Assembly (NCBI GenBank): GCA_034401795.1
Contig: CM067372.1
Location: 13,154,940-13,218,939, forward strand
DNA: 64,000 nucleotides
Origin: Chaetoderma sp. LZ-2023a
Lineage: Eukaryota; Mollusca; Caudofoveata; Chaetodermatida; Chaetodermatidae
Direction: 5' to 3'
Part shown: positions 45,110 through 56,132 of the stretch, in pieces
Layout: each line of letters opens with the position of its first letter
Numbering within the stretch: position 1 is the first letter of the stretch
Notes under the pieces: model-generated
Seen by the model: the letters and a program-made list of their open reading frames with translations, nothing else
Database searches by the model: none
Told to the model about the DNA's origin: nothing
Position numbers and translations under genes: made by a program

Positions 45110-47042
45110 TGGGGAGGGTAGGCGCCTCTACAGCCTTCCTGGGTTTCTTCGCCGGCGGCAGCTCCGAAAACCCAGCCGAAACAGACGTCGCAATAGGCCT
45201 GGCTTTCGCCTTGCCCTTATGCTTTTTCTGTTTCTTTGAAGGCTGTACTGTTAGCGGCTTACCCACAGCCCCTAGTGTGTGCGCTTGCCGCACTAGCTCT
45301 AGCTGTAGATTTACCGCTAACCGATTCTGCGCAATACTGGCGGTGTCCTCTAAGATGGCCCGCGCTTGGCCACCAAAGATGCTAGGCCCTGTCAGGGGCG
45401 TCCCAAGAAGACGCTCCTTGACTGCCGTAGCCGGACGCATATGGTCAATGACCATTTGCCTCCTGGACTTCGTCACACGCGCTTGCACCCTTGCCAATGC
45501 GTCCATTGACAGCACCAAGCCGTCATTAACGCACGATAGCGCCACAGGTGGCACAGGGTGGCCTGCCCCCGCTTCAGCTCACACCGACTGAAGTAGACGA
45601 TAGGAGTGATTGACAGCGCTCATGGCTGCCCTCACACCCTCATCGCATAGGGCCAGGACTTCTTCCTGGTGTACCTGGGCCTTATCCACTAGTGCCGGAC
45701 CGGGACCACCCGAACCGGCACTTTGGACGCCCAGTACCCATCGGTCATCCTCCGTGACCGACGGGACTACACCATACCTGTCGTATTCACCCCGCGGAAT
45801 ACGGCACCTTGCCCGCACCTCCCCGGAGGCTGCAGGGAGCTGACCCTTGGTCATTAGTTGTTTGCTATAAATAGCATCCAACAAATCAATGAACCGTGGA
45901 TCCAGTCCCACTGACTGGATCCGGGCCGCGGGCAAAATCCCCGTCCTAATCGACGCAACCGACGGACGGGGCGCATCTTCATCGGCCGTGGCCGAAACCA
46001 CAGACGGGTCAACTCTGGCTAGCCACGCCAGAGCATCAGACCAGTCTAACTCCGAAGAAGATACCCCCGCAAACACGTCACCCGTTGACATGCTTACGGG
46101 TCTGACACGCCAGGCACTCCGCTACCACATGGTTCCGCCGCCACCCCATGAAACACTCCGGTCCATGGGGTACGGACCCGTAACCGTCGCGGAACCATAG
46201 CCGGCCACGGGCGCCAACAGCACCCCATGTCCGGCTGCCGGACCAGGCGAGATAGGTGAGTACCACGCCTGGCCCGGCACACCGGTTCCCCTGACGGCTG
46301 GTAACAAACCAAGCCGCGCGGAACCGGTGCACGGTAACGGATTGGCCTCAGCCGCAGGCGGAGCCGCTGACCTGGCTTGCGCCAAACCAGACAAATGGAG
46401 GCCGGTTCCGTCCAGGACGGAATCAACCTCCATATTCTCCACCTGCGGCTTCACGGGCCGCAGCAACCTCTCCTCCTCGGCCTCATCGTCTTCAGACTCC
46501 GAAGAGCCGTCACTAGACGAATAAACCGTGGAGCCGTCCTGGCGGACGGCTCCCACACCTGACGGACCGGCCACCGCTACTGGACCACCCGGAGGTGGCC
46601 GCAGAGAGACAGAACCCGTCTGGCCGAAGCCAGACGGACCCGCCAGGGGGCCGTACGAGACGGCCCCCTCGGTAACCAGTCCAGAATCCTGTCCGAAGAC
46701 AGGATCCGTACCAGGCATGGGGAGAAACTGCCCCCCAACCTTTGGTAGCAGGGACGACACCAGCGTGGGCAGAACGCTATGCAGAAAACCCTGCATAGCC
46801 GGACCAAACCACGCCGGCGGTGCCATCTCCGCCACCTCCAGCTGGGGACGTGGAGCACCCCCACCGGCCGAACCGGGCGCTCCACGATTTCCTCTCGGAC
46901 CGCCTGACCCCGCGTCAGACCCAGCCAAGTCCTTCTGGGCAAGGAACTTAACCATCGTTTCGACGGACCACACTGCACAAACATTACACCTATGATCTAT
47001 ATTACACAGGGCACACCTAAAACAGACATGGTCCTTGAACAT
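45015..47042 (-). pseudogene. Copy F gag-like gene, two lesions
   Basis: N-terminus is Cys-rich: CHKFVRVMFKDHVCFRCALC then CNVCAVWSVETMVKFLAQKD. The middle has PPAWFGPAMQGFLHSVLPTL, then AWLARVDPSVVSATADEDAP and IQSVGLDPRFIDLLDAIYSK, and VTEDDRWVLGVQSA. The tail is basic (SKKQKKHKGKAKA, GGKGKGKGKGKASKGGQK). Relative to copy C a 34-bp deletion near 46104 shifts the frame, and the Trp codon of QSVWAEAG is TGA (about 45579). The gag assignment is by position and composition. Confidence 0.78.
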
Positions 47043-47979
47043 TACACGGACAAACTTATGGCAGTCGTCACATGATGGCGGGGCTGGCTTGGCCTATAAA
47101 ATAAGCACAAACCTACAATAAACAAGCGGAACGAGACACGGATGGAAGGCAGACAATTAATTTTCAAATATTTTGACTCATAAATTAACCGTAACCTCCC
47201 GCACCCCACCCCGCCACGTTACAACAACGATCGCATTGATTATGACGACAAGAACGCGGCGGGCACAACACACCCATAATAGATCCTACAGGATGTGTAA
47301 CGGCTCCAGGAATCATATCGCATAGCATTCAGGGTATATTTACTAATCAATATAAATTATACTCCTAACGAACGCAGCACGATATGTGAAGAAAACAACA
47401 AAATGTATAACAACTGCTGTCCCACACGGTAAAACCGCAGACCACGCATCTACTCAAGAATTTTGAAACCACCGATCATTGCAAACCGATCGTGATTGCA
47501 CGTAAACTTGATCATTCTAAAGTTTCCGGTACCATTTTTAGTACGCAGCACCCAGAACAAGATGCGCGATTAATGAAAAAAATTTTCTTCACATAAACAT
47601 CCGAGCGACCGGGTGTGACGTCACCCGCTCGGATTCTACGGAGAACGACGTCAGCCGATATTCGTGTTAGAAATACCGTAGCAAACACCTATTTTCATAT
47701 CTGCCGATCGCCTGTTGGGGTTTAAAGAAGGCGATCGTCTGGCATATATCGTTGCTAGCACACGTCCCAGATTCTATGGGGTCAGAAATTGGAACATGCG
47801 ACACAACGAAATTTAGAGACCTAAGTCTTTTAACCATGGATATAAAGAACAATACAACCTGGTTATCTTGGGCGGTATTCTCCATAGTCCTTAGTTATCC
47901 TTTCAGAACACACAAATTATCACTGATTAAAGACTTAGATTATTTTAAAACACTAAAATCCTTAATGCGAAAAGCATGT
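47043..47979. other. Copy F 5' leader and putative promoter
   Basis: Non-coding. It contains a CRE palindrome inside an inverted repeat (47599-47632), a GATCGCC...GGCGATC hairpin (about 47704-47738), and an acceptor-like TTATTTTATAG on the minus strand (AG at 47094-47095) just before the Cys-rich codons. No coding frame is supported. Confidence 0.65.
47599..47632. promoter_or_regulatory. CRE/ATF-like palindrome in an inverted repeat (copy F)
   Basis: ATCCGAGCG ... GGGTG TGACGTCA CCC ... CGCTCGGAT. The central TGACGTCA (47616-47623) is a perfect CREB/ATF site, about 575 bp upstream of the gag start. Regulatory role is inferred. Confidence 0.55.
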
Positions 47980-48161
47980 ATTGCACTTGTTGCTATGCAA
48001 ACAAGAATGAGCTCTATGGTAAACGGGTACTCGGCAGTGGGGAGCCGGGTACCCGGTTCCCAGGAGTCGGTAAAGCTTTCTAAGTCTATAATCCTAGAGC
48101 CGCTGTCAAGGCCAGCTGTATATCAGAAGTAACAGAATGGTGAGTATTGATCGAAGGAGAA
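47980..48161 (-). repeat. Copy F right inverted terminal repeat
   Basis: Complement of the left repeat, ending GATCGAAGGAGAA at the joint to copy C RNase H sequence (CTGGTGTTCTCCC). Confidence 0.92.
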
Positions 48162-49574
48162 CTGGTGTTCTCCCAGGCAGGCACCCCACCCTTCCAGCGA
48201 TGCATCCGTGTAGACGGACAGCTGGGGGTGGGGTAGGTGCAGCGAAACCCCTAATAGGAGATTCTGACGCTGTTTCCACCATAGAAGATGCGATATTATC
48301 GGCTCCAAAACTGGCAACAGTTTTGACAGGGGTTCTGTTCACTGTTTCCACAGAGACATCAGATACAACTGGATAGGCCTTCGCATTAGAGCATCGTACG
48401 GGATACCTGCTCCATGGAGACCATCATGCCCAGCATCTGAAGGAACCGCCTCGCCTTGAATGTGGTTTCCCACTCGAAAACTCTTGAGGATGGCTAACAG
48501 AGACACCACTCTGGGCTCTGACGGGTAAACCATGCCCTCCTCGAGGTCGAATCGCATCCCCAAATAAACGAAACGTTGAGTGGGCGTCAACTCGGATTTC
48601 TCCTCGTTGACTATGCAGCGTAGATCTGAAAGTAACTTCAGAGTCAGAGCAGTATCCACATTCAACCAGGCTGCCGAGTCTGCCTTAAGCAGCCAGTCGT
48701 CTATGTAGGTGTGTAGCGCCACGTTCTCTTTTCTGAGAAACGCTGTCACCGCAAGGACCACTCTTGTGAAAACCCTCGGAGCTGTCGACAGGCCAAACGG
48801 GAGACTGTAAACTCCCATACTTGATTCTGAAACGCAAATCTCAGAAACCTGTGCCAACTCCGATTCATAGGAATGTGGAAATATGCATTTTTCAGATCGA
48901 TCGATACACACCACATTCCTTTCCTCAATCCCGCATTACCGACCTCAGCGTTTCCATCTGGAACCGAGGCGTATGGATAAACCAATTTAATGGCCTGAGA
49001 TTGAGTATGGGTCTCCATCCCCCTGTGCTCTTGGGGACAAGGAACATGTTTAAATAGAAGCCTGGAGTGTTTCGATTTGCTGGTTTTATTGCTCCCTTCA
49101 GAAGCAAACCTGACACTTCCTTTTGAACGGCTTCTAACTTGTCTGGCTCCCTTGGTACAGGTGTCCAGATAGGTGCCAAAGACAGATTTTGTGGTGGAAA
49201 GTCCCACCACTCCGGCATGTAACCATGGGATAACCATCCCAGGACCAGACTGTCTGACGTCACACCTTGCCAGGCCTCGACGAAACGCATGAGCCTTCCA
49301 CCCACCATAGACGCCTCGACGTCTAACGGGGTTGTCCGGCTCGCAGTCCCCCCCCCCCCCTCTTTCTTAACGAGAGAGAGAGAGAACCATTTCGTTCTAG
49401 GCACGACGGGTATAACTGGCACCGCTGTTCCTGTCGCACAGGCGCGGTCCAGGCGGATATGAAGGGAGCTTTCGTACCCTCAGGTACACTTCGGCCCCTT
49501 CTGTCCGCCCTTTGAGGCCTTACCCTTACCCTTCCCCTTGCCCTTCCCGCCTCTAGGGCGGTCAGGAGCAACAT
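48162..49574 (-). pseudogene. Copy C reverse transcriptase part (upstream of the F insertion)
   Basis: RT with FLVPKSTGGWRPILNLRPLN, VSIDLKNAYFHIPMNRSWHR and YIDDWLLKAD. Single-base losses near 48803 and 48935 and extra bases near 48407 and 48454 break the frame. A long C-run (49348-49359) shifts the region near the RT start. Confidence 0.88.
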
Positions 49575-51552
49575 TGGGGAGGGTAGGCGCCTCTACAACC
49601 TTCCTGGGCTTCTTCGCCGGCGGCGGCTCTGAAACCCCAGCTGAAGCAGAAGTCGCAACAGGCCTAGCTTTCGCCTTGCCCTTATGCTTCTTCTGCTCCT
49701 TTGAAGGTTGTCCCGTTAGCGGTTTCCCCACAGGCCCTAGTGCATGCGCTTGCCGCACTAGCTCTAGCTGTAGGTTTCCGCTAACAGATTCTGCGCGATA
49801 CTGGCGGTATCCTCTAAGATGGCCCACGCTTGGCCACCGAAGATGCTAGGCCCTGTCAGGGGTGTCCCAAGGAGACGCTCCCTGACTGCCGTAGCCGGAC
49901 GCATATGGTCAATGACCATTTGCCTCCTGGATTTCGTCACACGCGCTTGCACCCTTGCCAATGCGTCCATCGACAGCACCAGACCATCATTGACACATGA
50001 AAGCGCCACAGGTGGCACAGGGTGGCCTGCCCCGCTTCAGCCCACACCGACTGAAGGAGACGATAAGAGTGGTTGACAGCGCTCATCGCTGCACTCACAC
50101 CCTCATCGCATAGGGACAGGACTTCTTCCTGGTGTACCTGAGACTTGTCCACAAGTGCCGGACCGGGGTGACCCGGCACGGCACTCTGGATGCCCAGTAC
50201 CCATCGGTCATCCTCCGTGACCGACGGGACTACACCATACCTGTCGTATTCCCCCCGCGGAATACGACATCTTGCCCGCACCTCCCTGGAGGCCGCAGGG
50301 AGCTGACCCTTGGTCATCAGTTGTTTGCTATAAATAGCATCCAACCATTCTATGAACCGTGGATCCAGTCCCACTGACTGGATGCGGGCCGCGGGCAAAA
50401 TCCCCGTCCTGATCGACGCAACCGACGGACGGGGCGCATCTTCATCGGCCGTGGCCGAAACCACAGACGGGTCAACCCTGGCTAGCCACGCCAGAGCATC
50501 TGACCAATCTACCTCCGATGAAGACACCCCCGCAAACACGTCACCCGTTGACGTGCTCACAGGTCTGCCAGCCACGGCCTCCCAGCAAGGAGCCACGGCT
50601 GACACGCCAGGCACTCCGGTACCACACGGTTCCGCCGCCACCCCATGAAACACTCCGGTCCATGGGGTAGGTCCGCACGGAAAACCGTACGGACCCGTAG
50701 CAGTCGCGGAACCATAGCCGGACACGGGCGCCCACGGCACCCCACGTCCGACTGCCGGACCAGGCGAGATAGGTGAGTACCACGCCCGGCCCGGCACACC
50801 CGTTCCCGTGATGGCTGGTGCCAAACCAAGCCGCACGGAACCGGTGCACGGTAACGGATTTGCCTCAGCCACAGGCGGAGCCGCTGACCTGGCTTGCGCC
50901 AAACCAGACAAATGGAGGCCGGTTCCGTCTAGGACGGAATCAACCTCCATATTCTCCACCTGCGGCTTCACGGGCCGCAGCAACCTCTCCTCCTCGTCTT
51001 CAGACTCCGAAGAGTCGTCACTAGACGAGTCAACCGTGGAACCGTCCTGGCGGACGGCTCCCACACCTGACGGACCGGCCACCGCTACTGGACCACCCGG
51101 AGGTGGCCGCAGAGAAACAGAAACCCGTCTGGCCGAAGCCAGATGGGACTGCCAGGGGGCCGTACGAGACGGCCCCCACGGTAACCAGTCCAGAATCCTG
51201 TCCGAGGACAGGATCCGTACCAGGCATGGGGAGAAACTGCCCCCCAACCTTTGGTAGCAGGGACGACACCAGCGTGGTCAGAACGCTATGCAGAAAAACC
51301 CTGCAGAGCCGGACCAAACCACGCCGGCGGTGCCATCTCCGCCACCTCCAGCTGGGGACGTGGAGCACCCGCACCGGCCGAACCGGGCGCTCCACGATTT
51401 ACTCTCGGACCGCCTGACCCCGCGTCAGACCCAGCCAAGTCCTTCTGGGCAAGGAACTTAACCATCGTTTCGACGGACCACACTGCACAAACATTACACC
51501 TATGATCTATATTACACAGGGCACACCTAAAACAGACATGGTCCTTGAACAT
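49480..51552 (-). pseudogene. Copy C gag-like gene, frameshifted
   Basis: Same order as in F: Cys-rich N-terminus (FKDHVCFRCALC, CNVCAVWSVETM), PAWFGPALQGF, then a long frame (49937-51200) with FIEWLDAIYSKQLMTKGQLP and VTEDDRWVLGIQSA, then the basic tail. Frame breaks come from an extra A in the A-run near 51293, a C-run contraction near 50033, and a change near 49790. It keeps the 34 bp missing from F. Confidence 0.78.
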
Positions 51553-52494
51553 TACACGGACAAACTTATGGCAGTCGTCACATGATGGCGGGGCTGGCTT
51601 GGCCTATAAAATAAGCACAAACCTACAATAAACAAGCGGAACGAGACCCGGATGGAAGGCAGACAATTAATTTTCAAATAATTTGACTCATAAATTAACC
51701 GTAACCTCCCCGCACCCCACCCCGCCACGTTACAACAACGATCGCATTGATTATGACGACAAGTATGCGGCGGGCACAACACACCCATAATAGATCCTCC
51801 AGGATGTGTAACGGCTCCAGGAATCATATCGCATAGCATTCAGGGTATATTTACTAATCAATATAAATTATACTCCTAACGAACGCAGCACGATATGTGA
51901 AGAAAACAACAAAATGTATAACAAAACTGCTGTCTCACACGGTAAAACCGCAGACCACACATCTACTCAAGAATTTTGAAACCACCGATCATTGCAAACC
52001 GATCGTGATCGCACGTAAACTTGATCATTCTAAAGTTTCCGGTACCATTTTTAGTACGCAGCACCCAGAATAAGATGCGCGAATTAATGAAAAATTTTTC
52101 TTCACATAAACATCCGAGCGACCGGGTGTGACGTCACCCGCTCGGATTCTACGGAGAACGACGTCAGCCGATATTCGTGTTACAAATACCGTAGCAAACA
52201 CCTATTTTCATATCTGCCGATCGCCTGTTGGGGTTTAAAGAAGGCGATCGTCTGGCATATATCGTTGTTAGCACACGTCCCAGATTCTATGGGGTCAGAA
52301 ATTGGAACATGCGACACAACGAAATTTAGAGACCTAAGTCTTTTAACTATGGATAATAAAGAACAATACAACCTGGTTGTCTTGGGCGGTATTCTCCATA
52401 GTCCTTAGTTAATCCTTTCAGAACACACAAACTATCACTGATTAAAGACTTAGATTATTTTAAAACACTAAAATCCTTAATGCAAAAAGCATGT
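51553..52494. other. Copy C 5' leader and putative promoter
   Basis: Nearly identical to the F leader, including a perfect TGACGTCA at 52129-52136 inside the CCGAGCG/CGCTCGG inverted repeat and the GATCGCC...GGCGATC hairpin near 52217-52250. Confidence 0.65.
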
Positions 52495-52676
52495 ATTGCT
52501 CTTGTCGCTATGCAAACAAGAATGAGCTCTATGGTAAACGGGTACTCGGCAGTTGGGAGCCGAGTACCCGGTTCCCAGGAGTCGGTAAAGCTTTCTAAGT
52601 CTATAATCCTAGAGCCGCTGTCAGGGCCAGCTGTATATCAGAAGTAACAGAATGGTGAGTATTGATCGAAGGAGAA
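52495..52676 (-). repeat. Copy C right inverted terminal repeat
   Basis: Contains ACTCGGCAGTTGGGAGCCGA and GTCAGGGCCAGCTG, complementary to the C left end. Ends GATCGAAGGAGAA before D gag sequence (CACACCAGTCC). Confidence 0.9.
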
Positions 52677-53600
52677 CACACCAGTCCATGGAGTAGGCCT
52701 GCACGGAAAACCGTGCGGACCCGTAGCGGTTGAAGACCCGTGGCTAAATACGGGCGCCAACGGCACCCCATGTCTTACCGCCGGACCAGGCGAGATAAGT
52801 GTGTACCACGCCTGGCCAGCCACACCCGTCATCGTGTCGGTTGGCGGCAAACCAACCATCACGGGACCGGTGCGGCCTCAACCACGGGCGGAGCCGCTGC
52901 CCTTGCTTGCGCCAAGCCAGACAGATGGAGGACGGTTCCGTCTAAGATGGAATCGACCTCCATGCTCTCCACCCATGGCATCACAGGCCGCAGCAATCTC
53001 TCCTCCTCGGCTTCCTCATCTTCAGACCCCGAAGAGTCGTCACTAGACGAGGAAACCGTGGGGCCGTCCTGGTGGACGGCTCTTTCCCATGCCTGATGGA
53101 CCGGCCACCGTTACTGGACCACCCAGAGGTGGCCGCAGAGAGACAGAGCCCATCAGGCCGGAGCCCGACGGGACTGCCAGGGGGCCATACGAGACGGCTC
53201 CCTCGGTGGCCAGTCCAGAACCATGTCCAAGGACAGGGTCCGAATCAAACACGGGAAGAGACTGCCATACAACTTTTGGCAGCAGGGACGACACCAGCAT
53301 GGGCAGAACGCTATGCAAGAAGCCTTGCATAGTAGGACCAAACCACGCCGGCGGTGCCATCTCCGCCACCTCCGGTTGCAGATGTGGAACGCCCCCAAGG
53401 GCTGAAACAGACGCCCCACGATTTACTTTCAGACCGCCTGACCTTGCGCCAGACTTTGCCAAGTCCTTCTGGGCAAGGAACTTAAGCATCATATCGACCG
53501 ACCACACTGCGCAAACGTTACACCTTCTGTCAAGATTACACTTAGTACAGTGGAAACAGACATGGTCCTTGAATAGAACACTCACGAATTTGTGGCACTC
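52677..53600 (-). pseudogene. Copy D gag-like remnant, N-terminal part
   Basis: Frame 53043-53585 gives FKDHVCFHCTKCNLDRRCNV, DMMLKFLAQKDLAKSGARSG, PAWFGPTMQGFLHSVLPMLV and LRPPLGGPVTVAGPSGMG. Frame changes near 53080 and 52870 follow. The N-terminal Cys pairs (CFHC, CNVC) are well kept. Confidence 0.75.
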
Positions 53601-54517
53601 GACACATGATGGCGGGGCTGGCTTGGCCTATAAAAAACCAAACCTACAATAAGTAAGCGGAACGAAACAGAGATGGAAGGCAGACAATTGATTTTCAAAC
53701 ATTTTGATCATAAATTAACTGTTACCCCTTCCGCACCCCACAACATTACAGCAAAGATCGCATTGATTATGACGACAAGAACGAAGCGGGCAATAATACA
53801 CCCATACACTGATCCTCAAGGATGTATAACGGAACCAGGCATCATATCGCATAGCATTCGGGGTATATTTACTAATAAATATAAATTATACTCCTAACGA
53901 AGGTCAAAACGATATGTGAAGAAACAACAAAATGTAAACAAACTGCTGTAGCACACGGTAAAATCGCAGACCACACATCTAAATCAAGAATTTTGAAACC
54001 ACTGATCATTGCAAACAGATAGTGATAACACGCAAAACTTGAAAATTCCACATTTTTTCTGGTACCAATTAAAGTACGTGGCACCTAGAATCAGATGCAC
54101 GATTTTAATGAAACATTTTCTTCACATAAACATCCGAGCAACACGGGTGTGACATCACCCGCTCGGATCTTACGGAGAACGACGTCAGCCGATTTTCGTG
54201 TTAAAACACCTTCAAGTCAACACCTTATTTCATATCTGCCGATCGCCTGTTGGGGTTTAAAGGAAGGCGATCAATCTGGCAAATTTCGTTGTTAACACAC
54301 GTCCCAGATTCTTTGGGGTTAGAAATTGGAACAAGCGACACAGACGAAATTATGAAGACCTAAGTCTTTTAACTATGGAATAACATGGAAATATACGACC
54401 TGGTTATCATCGGCTGCATCCATGGTAATCCAATATATCCTTAGAGCGCGCACAACGCTATCACAATTACAGAGAAAAAAGACTTAATATAATCTCAAGA
54501 CTTCTAACTGCAAAAAA

Positions 54518-54702
54518 GCATGTGTCTCTTGTTGCTATGCAAACAAGAATGAGCTTCATGGCAAACGGGTACTCGGCAGTTGGGAGCCGAGTACCCGGTT
54601 CCAGGAGTCGGTAAAGCTTACTAAGTATATAGTCCTAGGGCCCAGCTATCCAAGCTAGCTGTATCAGAAGTAATAGAATGGTGAGTATTGATCGAAGGAG
54701 AA
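54518..54702 (-). repeat. Copy D right inverted terminal repeat
   Basis: Has the GGGTACTCGGC/GCCGAGTACCC hairpin and AGTCCTAGGGCCCAGCTATC, ending GATCGAAGGAGAA. Its left partner is missing from the window. Confidence 0.88.
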
Positions 54703-54857
54703 TGGAAATATACGACCTGGTTATCATTGGCTCCTTCCATGGTAAGCCAAAGAACTTCCCACTGCAAAAAAGCGTGTAGCTCTTGTTAGTCCTAGGGCCA
54801 GATATCCAGGATAGCTTGTATCAGAAGTAATAGAATGGTGAGTATTGATCGAAGGAG
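54703..54857 (-). mobile_element. DIRS-type element B1, right-end fragment
   Basis: 155 bp of leader (ATGGAAATATACGACCTGG) and right terminal repeat ending GATCGAAGGAG at LINE sequence. The hairpin part of the repeat (about 110 bp) is deleted at CTCTTGTT|AGTCCTAGG. Its outer sequence complements the left end at 29797, so it is the outermost element of the stack. Confidence 0.85.
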
Positions 54858-56035
54858 TCATTTTCTGGCATACTAAAATCTTCCATTAACAATAGGTGTG
54901 TGGCTTTGTCACGTCTTAACTTATCTAAGAGATCAAGAAGATTGGTATTATTAGTTTCTGGACTACTTGCTGATCTATAACAATTTCCAATGAGGATGGT
55001 TTCCCCCTTATTTAGCTTAATTTCACACCATACTGAGTCGTTAAATTCTGAGTTTGTCAGATCATCTCTGGGTGAGGCATTTAGTGATTCATGGATTAAC
55101 AGCAATACCCCACCCCCCTTTGTGTTTACGCGATCTTTCCTAAATAGATTATAACCTTGTAATTTCACAACTGCATCTGTTACATCCCTCCCCCAAGTCT
55201 CGCAGATACCTATGATTTTTGGCTTTAAACTACACATACTTGCAGAAAATTCTTTAATTTTATTTACAATACTTTGTGTATTGGTGAAGTAGCAGGGTAG
55301 GTTGGGAGATAAAATATTTTGTGCTGTACATTTGCTTTTTGTCTTTCCTGTCAGAGTTTGTTGATTATTTCATTTACTATATTGTCTATTTAAACTAGTT
55401 GGATTTATAGATGTAATTTTTGCAGGGTGTTCGGGTGGTGGGACTATGTGCGAAACATTTTTGGCTTCGTTCAATTTCTGCTCGGCTTCATAGATTTCTT
55501 GATTTTGCAGTAGGGTATTCTCATTAGTTCTAGATATGTATGGTTGTGTTCTTAGGACAGGTGCCTCACATAGGTTAGTCAGGGCACTGAACCTGTTGTA
55601 AAGAGGGCTTTGTGAATTGTGAAATGGGCTTTGGGGTTAAAAACCAGTGTTGCTCTGCCTCGCTCCAAAGAGAAAATCCTCACCTTGCATGTGGGGATCA
55701 TTTGTTATTCGGGTTGACTGTAGTGATGTGCCTAGAGAGCTGATATAATTACCGGAGAGCAGAGCTAGGCCATCATAGTTCGGGTGGAATCGATCCCAAA
55801 ACTGTTCCTGCTTTGTTTCCCCGTTTTCTCTAACAAATAAGTGTGAGTTGTTTATGAAGATGACATTAACATATTGTGCCAATTTAACATTGCATTGAAT
55901 TGATATATCATGTCATTTTCAACTTGGTCACGATGATTTGGGCATGGTAGTAAGGAAGATAGCATTATTTTGGTGGCTGGGGAGATCTTTCTTATTGTTT
56001 CAATGATGAATGTTATTTGCTAATGATAGTCTGGA
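54858..56035 (-). mobile_element. CR1-like LINE, 5' part: ORF1 esterase end and endonuclease
   Basis: Endonuclease N-half at 54858-55237: IIGICETWGRDVTDAVVKLQ, RKDRVNTKGGGVLLLIHESL and HLLLMEDFSMPEND, the apurinic-type endonuclease of CR1-like LINEs. Upstream at 55637-56030, in two frames, is an SGNH-like esterase end: KIMLSSLLPCPNHRDQVEND, then FINNSHLF and DRFHPNYDGLALLSGNYI (Asp-x-x-His). This is the ORF1 esterase type known from CR1 elements. The 55240-55630 interval is degenerate linker. It is cut from its RT half by the DIRS stack. Confidence 0.82.
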
Positions 56036-56132
56036 TCAACACTCGCAGCAAAACTACACACCCCGCCATAACTTAACTTTTTCCTCATGGGTAACAATTA
56101 TTCAGCCATAACTGGATGATTTCAATACGCAC

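Larger units (their letters stand above)
41109..48161 (-). mobile_element. DIRS-type retrotransposon, copy F (youngest, nearly intact)
   Basis: A 7053-bp element inserted in the RNase H region of copy C at CGAGAC|CTGGTG with no target duplication. It is complete: left repeat, internal complementary region, recombinase, overlapping RT-RNase H, gag-like region, 5' leader, right repeat. Terminal repeats share F-only bases (CTGGCCTTGACAGCGG; GGCTCCCCACTGCCG) and match almost perfectly. RT-RNase H and recombinase frames are open. Gag has a stop and a 34-bp deletion. Confidence 0.95.
38526..52676 (-). mobile_element. DIRS-type retrotransposon, copy C (split by copy F)
   Basis: About 7.1 kb once copy F (41109-48161) is subtracted. 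It is inserted in the gag of copy D at CATGGAA|CACACC with no target duplication beyond a GAA common to both joints. Its left and right terminal repeats share C-specific bases (CTGGCCCTGACAGCGG and its complement; CGGCTCCCAACTGCCG), which proves the pairing. Coding regions are damaged by point changes and small indels only, so it is young. Confidence 0.93.
52677..54702 (-). mobile_element. DIRS-type retrotransposon, copy D, right fragment
   Basis: Continues D from 38525: N-terminal gag (52677-53600, with FKDHVCFHCTKCNLDRRCNV near 53570), 5' leader with a mutated CRE (GTGACATCACCC near 54146), and a right terminal repeat (54518-54702) of B1-like type (TAATAGAATGG, AGTCCTAGGGCC). Confidence 0.88.

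Noticed and set aside
45073..45591. Plus-strand open frames across DIRS gag regions (many, up to ~190 codons)
   Set aside because: GC-rich codon bias of the minus-strand gag leaves the opposite strand open; the frames are not conserved between copies beyond the gag constraint.
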